A stretch of 64,000 nt of DNA from Planctomycetota bacterium (GTDB lineage Bacteria > Planctomycetota > UBA1135 > UBA2386), in assembly GCA_020638695.1 (NCBI GenBank), contig JACKIB010000006.1:124001-188000 (forward strand), read 5' to 3'. Position 1 is the first letter of the stretch; each line of letters opens with the position of its first letter. The translations under genes were made by a program, and so were the position numbers. Below the pieces are notes generated by a model. The model was not told where the DNA came from, did not search any database, and worked only from the letters and a program-made list of their open reading frames with translations. Positions 8,516-14,920 of this stretch are shown here, piece by piece.

Positions 8516-9751
8516 ATGGGACTGATGTCGATCCGCATCGCCCTGCGGGCGCTGGCGCGCAACCGGGTGCGCTCGGCGCTGACCATGCTCGGGGTGGTGA
8601 TCGGGGTCGCCGCGGTGATCGCGATGGTGGCGATCGGCCAGGGGGCGACCAGTTCGGTGCAGCAGCAGATCGCCTCGATGGGCGACAACTTGCTGATGAT
8701 CGTGCCGGGTTCGTCATCGTCCGGTGCGTTGATGTTCGGTGCCGGCACGGTGCGCACGCTGACCCCGGACGACGCGGAGACGATCCTGCGCGATTGTCCG
8801 GCGGCGGCCGGTGCCTCGGTGGTGATCCGAGCGCGGGCCCAGATCGTCTACCAGGACCAGAACTGGGCGCCGGCGACCGTCGAGGGGACCGATCCGAGCT
8901 ACGTGACGGTGCGCAACTGGGAGATCGCCGAGGGCGCCTGGTTCACCGAGTCGGACCTGCGCGCCGCGGGCCAAGTCTGCATCCTCGGCCAGACCGTGGT
9001 GGAACAGGTGTTCCGCGGCGAGAGTCCGGTCGGGCGGCGAATCCGCGTCAACGGAATGCCGTTCCGAGTCGTCGGGGTCCTGGTGAAGAAGGGTGCCAAC
9101 GCGTTCGGCAGCGATCAGGACGATACGTTGTTGCTGCCCTACACGACGGTGCAGAAGAAGCTCCAGGGGTCGGCGTTCGACACCATCGACCGGATCTTCG
9201 TCAGCGCCCGTGCGGCGGAGGATCTGCCGGAGCTCGAGCAGGACGTGCGGCGCGTGCTGCGCGCCAACCACCGGTTGGATCGCGAGCACGGCACCGCGGC
9301 GATGGACGACTTCTCGATCCGTAACCTGACCGAGGTGATGGGGGCGATGACCTCGACCACCTCGATCATGACCGCGCTGTTGGCGGCGATCGCCTCGGTA
9401 TCGCTGCTGGTGGGGGGTATCGGGATCATGAACATCATGCTGGTGTCGGTTACCGAGCGGACCCGCGAGATCGGGCTGCGGATGGCGGTCGGCGCGACTT
9501 CCTCCAACGTGCTGGCGCAGTTCCTGATCGAGGCGCTGGTGCTGTCGGCGATCGGCGGACTGATCGGCATCGCGGTCGGGCTCACCGGGGCGACCACCGT
9601 GGCGCGCATCGCGCATTGGCCGGTGATCGTCTCGCCACAGGCGGTGGAGGCGGCGGTGCTGTTCTCGGCCGCGGTCGGGGTGGTGTTCGGCTTCTACCCG
9701 GCGTGGCGGGCGAGCCGACTCGACCCGATGGATGCGCTGCGCTACGAGTAG
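8516..9751 (+). CDS. MacB-like ABC transporter permease (FtsX/MacB_PCD)
   Basis: A 411-residue permease with the standard plan: helix 1 at about 20-40 (RSALTMLGVVIGVAAVIAMV), a large MacB periplasmic core domain (about 45-270), and three C-terminal helices with the FtsX signature (IGIMNIMLVSVTERTREIG, followed by RMAVGA). It completes the efflux operon. No outer-membrane TolC-type gene is adjacent, so the outer channel must lie elsewhere. Its last 10 bases overlap the 3' end of the convergent gene on the other strand. Confidence 0.92.
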   Translation: MGLMSIRIALRALARNRVRSALTMLGVVIGVAAVIAMVAIGQGATSSVQQQIASMGDNLLMIVPGSSSSGALMFGAGTVRTLTPDDAETILRDCPAAAGASVVIRARAQIVYQDQNWAPATVEGTDPSYVTVRNWEIAEGAWFTESDLRAAGQVCILGQTVVEQVFRGESPVGRRIRVNGMPFRVVGVLVKKGANAFGSDQDDTLLLPYTTVQKKLQGSAFDTIDRIFVSARAAEDLPELEQDVRRVLRANHRLDREHGTAAMDDFSIRNLTEVMGAMTSTTSIMTALLAAIASVSLLVGGIGIMNIMLVSVTERTREIGLRMAVGATSSNVLAQFLIEALVLSAIGGLIGIAVGLTGATTVARIAHWPVIVSPQAVEAAVLFSAAVGVVFGFYPAWRASRLDPMDALRYE

Positions 9752-10413
9752 CGGCGGCGCGCCGCGAGCCAGCCGAGTAGCCCCAGGAACGCGAGGTTCT
9801 GGGTGGTCGGGACCACTCGGGTGAGCGGCCCGCCGAGTTGGGCCACGGAGTAGCCGACGATCTCCACGACCGCCGCCCCGCACATCAGCGCGAGGATCAT
9901 GCGTCGCGGCGTGACACCACGGTCGCGTCGCCAGTCGGCGGCCACCCACGCGCCGGTCGGGAATGCCCCGGCCGCGGCCGCACTCAGGGCGAGCGTGCCG
10001 TGCGGCAGCGGCAACGCGAAGGCCTGCTCGACACAGACGCCCAGTGCCAGGCCCGCCGCCAGCAGACCCGATGCTCGGCACCAGGGCCGCAGGCGCGGGG
10101 AGGCTGGCGGCGTCAACCAGAGGTGCAGAAGTGCGCCGAACACGAGCAGCAGCACGGCAGTGGCCATGCAGGCGGCGGATGCGAAGTTGGTGCGCCCGTC
10201 GGGGGTGCGACCGGACAGGAGATCGCAGACGAAGTTGCCACACGGATCGAACCCGACACGATTCGGCTCGAACGCGTTCCACCCCGGGTAGCACGCCGCT
10301 GCGGCGATCCACAGCGCGAGCACCAGGACAAGGAGGTCCGGTCGATCGTGCCTCGAGCCGATCTCGTCGTTTGGTCTGCCCGTCACCAAGTCGCATCGTG
10401 CAGCCACACCCAA
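9742..10413 (-). CDS. Hypothetical polytopic membrane protein
   Basis: About 223 residues with roughly six hydrophobic helices (for example LLVLVLALWIAAAACYPGW, ATAVLLLVFGALLHLWL, LLAAGLALGVCVEQAFALPL). The first extracytoplasmic loop contains two cysteines (DPCGNFVCDLL). The layout resembles DUF998-type membrane proteins, but I cannot confirm the family. It converges on the MacB permease with a 10-base overlap of the coding ends. The first 25 residues before the first helix are polar and the true start may be internal. Confidence 0.6.
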   Translation of the reverse strand: MGVAARCDLVTGRPNDEIGSRHDRPDLLVLVLALWIAAAACYPGWNAFEPNRVGFDPCGNFVCDLLSGRTPDGRTNFASAACMATAVLLLVFGALLHLWLTPPASPRLRPWCRASGLLAAGLALGVCVEQAFALPLPHGTLALSAAAAGAFPTGAWVAADWRRDRGVTPRRMILALMCGAAVVEIVGYSVAQLGGPLTRVVPTTQNLAFLGLLGWLAARRRYS

Positions 10414-10451
10414 GCTGCGACCGAGGTGAGCTCGGACAGGGGAGCAGGCCG

Positions 10452-10633
10452 CTATCCCGGACTATTCATGACCGAGCTGCCGCGATCGCGCAAGTTTGCT
10501 GCTGGCTTCGTCGAACGTCAGAACCTGCTCCTCGACTGGGATGCACCCCGCCTCCGGGCAGAACCTGCCGTTCTCCTTGCCAGCAACAACCTTGCACGAT
10601 CTCGCGACGCTGCTCATGAACAGTCCGGGCTAG
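10452..10633 (+). repeat. Element family A, copy 1 (MITE-like, 182 bp)
   Basis: The ends are imperfect inverted repeats: CCCGGACTATTCATGA at the left and TCATGAACAGTCCGGG at the right, bounded by CTAT and CTAG. The interior (about 145 bp) has no gene I recognise. It is about 95% identical over its full length, with no indels, to copy 2 at 12175-12356. Confidence 0.88.
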
Positions 10634-10804
10634 GAAGTCTCGGAGGATTGTCCGCCGCATGGAGCGGAACCGCTACCCGTGAGCGACCGGCGTCGCGGGA
10701 GTCTTGTCCGTCGATCCTCGCTCTCGATGCAGGCTTGCCGGGACAGCCGCTGTGGCGGGGGCTACCATCGCCCGACCACTTTCGATCTCAACCAAGGAGC
10801 GAGC

Positions 10805-11302
10805 ATGTCCGTCAAGCCGATTCCCGATGGCTTCCATTCCGTCAACTGCTACCTGGTCGTTCCCAAGGCCAAGGAAGCGCTGGAGTTCTACGGCAAGGCG
10901 TTCGGCGCCGAGGCCGGCATGGTCATGGAGATGCCCGGCGGTGGCGCGACGATGCACGCCGAGATGCGGATGGGCAACTCGATGGTGATGCTCACCGATG
11001 CCAACCCCCAGTGGCACAAGAAGAGCCCCGCCGATCTCGGTGGGTCGCCGGTCTCGATGCACCTCTACGTCGAGGATACGGATGCGGCGTTCCAGCGCGC
11101 GGTGGAGGCCGGGTGCACCGTCGGCTTCCCCCCGGGCGACATGTTCTGGGGCGATCGGTTCGCGCAGGTGATCGACCCGTACGGTCACACCTGGAGCATC
11201 GCGACCCACATCGAAGACGTCTCGCCGGAGGAGTGCACCAAGCGCGCTGCCGCCTGGTTCGCCAGCATGGGCGGTGACTGCGGGGGGGCGGCGCAGAGCT
11301 GA
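10805..11302 (+). CDS. VOC-family (PhnB/glyoxalase-like) protein
   Basis: A 165-residue vicinal-oxygen-chelate protein. Two beta-alpha-beta-beta-beta modules are visible: YLVVPKAKEALEFYGKAFGA near the start and MHLYVEDTDAAFQRAVEAGC in the middle, ending with the typical QVIDPYGHTWSIATH. Relatives include PhnB-like demethylubiquinone-methyltransferase-fold proteins and fosfomycin/bleomycin-type VOC members; the substrate cannot be read from the sequence. ATG 10805 is chosen because AAGGAG lies a few bases upstream and the longer frame starts inside non-conserved sequence. It stands alone between family A copy 1 and the DUF2202 gene. Confidence 0.85.
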   Translation: MSVKPIPDGFHSVNCYLVVPKAKEALEFYGKAFGAEAGMVMEMPGGGATMHAEMRMGNSMVMLTDANPQWHKKSPADLGGSPVSMHLYVEDTDAAFQRAVEAGCTVGFPPGDMFWGDRFAQVIDPYGHTWSIATHIEDVSPEECTKRAAAWFASMGGDCGGAAQS

Positions 11303-11524
11303 CCGCGGTGGGTCCGTCGACCGAGCTCGGCAGTGCGCGAGTCGAGCTCGGCGATGCGCGCGCAACGCGCAGACATGGCGGGTGCGTGGTGGATGCGGCG
11401 AGCGCAGCACGCCGGCTACGCACTTCGACCCGATCGGATGGACTCAACTCGATCGGGGAACCTCACCCGCCGAACGTGACCCTAGGGGGCGGTCTTCCCA
11501 CCCCTGACCGACCAGGAGCACCTC

Positions 11525-12178
11525 ATGTTCGCACTGCGCTTCCCCGCAGCCCTGTGGATCACCTGCACCGCGTTGTCCTTGCCGATGCCGGCACAGGGCA
11601 AGCTCATGCGCTACCTCGAGTCCCTTCCCAAGCAGTCGATCTCCACTGCCGAACGCGATCAGCTGCTCACGCTGCGTCAGGAAGAGAAGTTGGCGCGCGA
11701 TGTCTACCAGGTGCTGTACGCGGTCTGGCGCCTGCCCGCCTTCGACAACATCGCGCAGTCCGAGCAGAGTCACATGAACCTCGTGAAGTGGGCCCTGGAT
11801 CGCTACGCGATCCCCGATCCGCTGACCAGTGATGCCTGGGGCGTCTACCGTGACGCGCAGTTCGCCACTCTGTTCGTCGAGCTGGTGCGCTTCGGCCTGA
11901 ACTCTCCGGTGCACGCATTGGCGGTCGGCGCGTTCATCGAGGACCTGGACATCGCGGACCTCGACACTGCGCTGCGGGTCTCGGACAACCGCGACCTCGA
12001 CACCGTGTGGCAGAACCTGCAACGAGGATCGCGCAACCACCTGCGGTCGTTCTACAAGCTGTTGCTCGACCGAGGCATTGCGTACCCGGGCTTCGTGCTC
12101 AGCTACGCGCAGATCCAGGCGATCGTCACCACGGCCCAAGAGACCCAGCCGGTCGACGAGAACGGCAACCCGCTCTAG
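11525..12178 (+). CDS. Secreted DUF2202 domain protein
   Basis: 217 residues. A signal peptide ending MPAQ precedes a DUF2202 (ferritin-like, four-helix) domain: EEKLARDVYQVLYAVWRLP, then FDNIAQSEQSHMNLVKWALD, VGAFIEDLDIADLD and RGSRNHLRSFYKLL. The Glu and His residues (EEKLARD, ESQxHM-type, EDLDI) match conserved positions proposed to bind metal in this fold; a specific function has not been established. The stop codon TAG (12176-12178) is part of the CTAG that bounds element A copy 2, so the element inserted exactly at the stop codon. The preceding 222 bases show no gene. Confidence 0.88.
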   Translation: MFALRFPAALWITCTALSLPMPAQGKLMRYLESLPKQSISTAERDQLLTLRQEEKLARDVYQVLYAVWRLPAFDNIAQSEQSHMNLVKWALDRYAIPDPLTSDAWGVYRDAQFATLFVELVRFGLNSPVHALAVGAFIEDLDIADLDTALRVSDNRDLDTVWQNLQRGSRNHLRSFYKLLLDRGIAYPGFVLSYAQIQAIVTTAQETQPVDENGNPL

Positions 12179-12356
12179 CCCGGACTATTCATGACCGAGC
12201 TGCTGCGATCGCGCAAGTTCGCTGCTGGCTTCGTCAAACGTCAGAACCTGCTCCTCGACGGGGATGCACCCCGCCTCCGGGCAGAACCTGCCGTTCTCCT
12301 TGCCAGCAACAACCTTGCACGATCTCGCGACGCTGCTCATGAATAGTCCGGGCTAG
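12175..12356 (+). repeat. Element family A, copy 2 (MITE-like, 182 bp)
   Basis: Begins CTAGCCCGGACTATTCATGA and ends with its inverted complement, TCATGAATAGTCCGGGCTAG. The two ends are a perfect 20-base inverted repeat if CTAG is included. It is the intact reference copy of the family; copy 1 at 10452 has the same length and orientation. Confidence 0.92.
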
Positions 12357-12372
12357 TGGGCCAACGAGCGGG

Positions 12373-12417
12373 GTCGTCGCAGCGAGCGAACCGCATGACT
12401 CGACGATTCACGCAACG
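12373..12417 (+). repeat. Remnant of element family B
   Basis: GAGCGAACCGCATGACTCGA and flanking bases match the right interior of family B (14622-14790), with an internal deletion and a few changes. It directly follows family A copy 2 and shares its CTAG, suggesting that one element landed at the edge of the other. The rest of 12357-12510 shows nothing else. Confidence 0.65.
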
Positions 12418-12510
12418 GGCTTTCGGCGAGAGGCCATTGGGGCCGTGAGGCGCGGCGCTCCCGGGTGGCGGCACGCCGCGTCGAAGTTGCGCGCGCCTGC
12501 GCGATGTTCG

Positions 12511-13059
12511 TCAGCTGGGACTCGGGCCGCCTTCCACCTGCGGCCCCGATCCCTCGCTCGGCCATGATGGAATCTCGCGGACCCTGCTCGAGGAGTCCGG
12601 AGTCGTCAGCAAGCGGATCAGGAACGCGTGCGCGTGCGCGCCGACTCCGGGTGACGTGCTCTCGCGCGGACCCGCGACGTTGAGCCGACCGTACGCTCCG
12701 CGGTGCAGCCAGCGCGCGGCGGCGCCGAGTTCTTCGTCCGATGCCGTGCGCAGATCGACTGCGTGGTGAGGCTTGCCCGACTCGCGGCATACCGCGAGCG
12801 TCAGAGCCGTCCCGCCGGTTGGAGGGCCCCAGGTCAGCGCCAGGGTCGCGTCGCTGTCCTCGACGTTGCGACGGGTCCGGACCCGGTAGTCGTCGGATGA
12901 GGTCTCCGTCAGTCGGTAGCGGGCGGGCACTGCGCCGTCCTCGGCCTTCCGATCGCGAGGGCACCACCCGCCGTGCGGTAGGCCGAGTTCGATCGCGACG
13001 TCGAGCGCCGCGCGATCGACCCCGGTCTGTCCGCCGGACACGACTTCGATGGGGATCAC
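12511..13059 (-). CDS. Putative molybdenum carrier protein (YpsA/LOG-like Rossmann fold)
   Basis: About 182 residues. The N-terminus VISGGQTGVDR-like block (VVSGGQTGVDRAALD) and GLPHGGWCPRDRKAEDG are the hallmark of the pfam putative molybdenum-carrier family, related to the SLOG/YpsA nucleotide-binding fold. The later segment LALTWGPPTGGTALTLAVC contains the second glycine-rich strand. GTG 13059 is taken as the start because it sits directly before the conserved first strand and an AGGAGA lies about 13 bases upstream. The molybdenum role rests on one structural-genomics annotation in the family and is weak; nucleotide or ligand binding is the safer statement. Neighbours give no further clue. 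Confidence 0.75.
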   Translation of the reverse strand: MIPIEVVSGGQTGVDRAALDVAIELGLPHGGWCPRDRKAEDGAVPARYRLTETSSDDYRVRTRRNVEDSDATLALTWGPPTGGTALTLAVCRESGKPHHAVDLRTASDEELGAAARWLHRGAYGRLNVAGPRESTSPGVGAHAHAFLIRLLTTPDSSSRVREIPSWPSEGSGPQVEGGPSPS

Positions 13060-13200
13060 GGTTGGGTGAGTTCTCCTGCTGGGCGGCGAGGCGGTAGGGT
13101 CCACCGCGCCGCCGAGTGAGCGAATCGAATGGCCAACATACCGCGTCGCAACCGCTCCTCGTCTTGACGGTCGGCCGGGCTGCTCGGACGATGAACGTCC

Positions 13201-14625
13201 ATGCGCGCGCTCCTGTCCGTGTCTCTCTTCGCCTTGGTCGGGCCCCTGCTCCCGGCCCAGGGCCCTGCCGGCGCCAAGGTCGACTTCCTCACCGAGGTGG
13301 TCCCGATCTTCAAGGCGCGGTGCTTCGAGTGCCACGGACCGAAGGAGCAGGAAGGTGGGCTCCGGCTCGACACCAAGGCCGGACTGTTCGTCGCTGACGA
13401 GAAGGCCCGCACCGTGCGACCCGGACAGGCCGCCAAGAGCCCGTTGGTACAACGCATCGAGCTGCCCAAGGACGATCCCGACGTGATGCCGGCGGAAGGA
13501 GGACCGCTGACCAAGGCGCAGATCGCGGTGATCCGCCGGTGGATCGATCAGGGCGCCGTGTGGCCGGACGGCGCGGACAAGGCGATCGCCGCGCTGATCG
13601 CCGGATCCGCCGCGGGCAAGGCGAAGCCTAGCGAGTCCGCACTGCCGACCTTGCCGATGCCCGCAGGAGCGCAGAAGGAAGCCGAACAGCGCGCCTTCGC
13701 CGCGATCCGCAAGGCCGGCGGCGTGGCGTTGCGCGTCGCCGCGGATACCGGCGCCTGTGAGGTCAACCTCAGCCTGGTCGGCGACAAACTGACGCCGGAG
13801 GTCCTCGGTCAACTCGAGGCGTTGGCCGCCACGTTGGTGCGGCTCGACCTGTCGCGCACCAAGGCCGGAGACGACGCGTTGCAGGTGGTCGGCAAGCTCG
13901 GGCAACTGCGCTGGCTGAACCTGGCGCGGACCGCGGTCACCGACCGGGGGCTGAGTGCGGTCGCCAACTTGAAACACCTCGGCTACCTGAACCTCTACGG
14001 CACGGGTGTCACCGACGTCGGGTTGCAGCAGGTCCGCGGGCTGGCCGCGCTGCGCAAGCTCTACGTCTGGGGCAGCAAGGTCACCGAGTCCGGCGCGGCG
14101 GCCCTGCGCAAGGCGTGTCCCAAGCTCCGGGTCGATCGCGGCGAGTCGGCAGTCGCGTTGGCGTCTGTGGTCGTTGCGCCGAAGACCGGCCCGATCAATA
14201 CCCAGTGTGCAGTGTCGCCGACCAAGTCGGTCGCGGCCGGCAAGGAAGTGGTGTACGAGGGACAGCGGATCGGCTTCTGCTGCGACAAGTGCAAGGCGGC
14301 GTTCCTCCACAACCCCGGCAAGTTCCTGCCTGGGCTGCGCGGGTTCCTGCACGCCAAGGGCAGCGTTGCGGCGAACAAGAGCTGTCCGGTGAGCGGCAAG
14401 CCGGTCGCGGGTTCCGCCACCGAGGCGCCGTTCCGCTCGCCGTTCCGCGGCAAGGTGATCGGTTTCTGCTGCGCGAAGTGCAAGGCCGCGTTCGACAAGG
14501 AACCCGAGCGCTTCCTGCCGAAGCTCACCGACGTGTTCGGCGCGCCTGCAAGTCCTGCCAAGCCCGGCAAGCCTGTGAAGCCCGGCAAGCCTGTGAAGCC
14601 CGGCAAGACCAAGAAGGTCCTCTAG
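13201..14625 (+). CDS. Secreted planctomycete-type cytochrome c / leucine-rich repeat / double YHS-like protein
   Basis: 474 residues. A signal peptide ends LLPAQ (about residue 20). A planctomycete cytochrome C domain (PSCyt1) follows with haem motif CFECH (41-45), GGLRLDT and MPAEGGPLT (96-104, possible distal Met ligand). Residues about 200-312 form leucine-rich repeats (LVRLDLSRT, LRWLNLART, LGYLNLYGT, LRKLYVWGS). Two cysteine-rich YHS/TRASH-like metal modules come next, each with GFCC(D/A)KCKAAF (358-368 and 421-431) preceded by CAVSP or CPVSG. A PGKPVK repeat closes the protein. Related PSCyt1-LRR proteins occur across planctomycetes. The added pair of YHS-like modules suggests metal or thiol binding, but the role is unknown. 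The stop TAG lies inside the CTAG of element B copy 1. Confidence 0.85.
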   Translation: MRALLSVSLFALVGPLLPAQGPAGAKVDFLTEVVPIFKARCFECHGPKEQEGGLRLDTKAGLFVADEKARTVRPGQAAKSPLVQRIELPKDDPDVMPAEGGPLTKAQIAVIRRWIDQGAVWPDGADKAIAALIAGSAAGKAKPSESALPTLPMPAGAQKEAEQRAFAAIRKAGGVALRVAADTGACEVNLSLVGDKLTPEVLGQLEALAATLVRLDLSRTKAGDDALQVVGKLGQLRWLNLARTAVTDRGLSAVANLKHLGYLNLYGTGVTDVGLQQVRGLAALRKLYVWGSKVTESGAAALRKACPKLRVDRGESAVALASVVVAPKTGPINTQCAVSPTKSVAAGKEVVYEGQRIGFCCDKCKAAFLHNPGKFLPGLRGFLHAKGSVAANKSCPVSGKPVAGSATEAPFRSPFRGKVIGFCCAKCKAAFDKEPERFLPKLTDVFGAPASPAKPGKPVKPGKPVKPGKTKKVL

Positions 14626-14790
14626 TGGGGTGTGTCCGAAGTTGGTCACATAAGTCGCCGGCCCTACGGCCCGCTCGCGGCGTCGCAGCTCCTCAGCTTG
14701 TCCACCAACAAGCCGTGTCGTCGCAGCTCCTTGCGAGCGAACCGCATGACTCGACGACTTGTGCAACGAACTTCGGACACACCCCACTAG
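14622..14790 (+). repeat. Element family B, copy 1 (MITE-like, 169 bp)
   Basis: Starts CTAGTGGGGTGTGTCCGAAG and ends with the perfect inverse complement of its first 22 bases. The interior is non-coding. It is nearly identical (two differences that I can see) to copy 2 at 17789-17957, which lies in the opposite orientation. It is followed at 14788-14800 by the shared 13-mer TAGGAGTCTGCGC; a further partial end, ACCCCACTAG, lies at 14884-14893. Confidence 0.92.
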
Positions 14791-14920
14791 GAGTCTGCGC
14801 ACAGAATGACAACCCTTGAGATCCGCGCCTTCCGACACCCGTCACCACCCGAGAGCCTCGCCGAATCCACCAATTCGGCTGCGACCCCACTAGCGGCGTT
14901 GGCTCGACGTTGCAGCGATC

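Noticed and set aside
10443..10640. Family A elements as small protein genes
   Set aside because: The internal frames are open in two copies, but the third is shifted and no start or ribosome site is convincing. Inverted ends explain them better.
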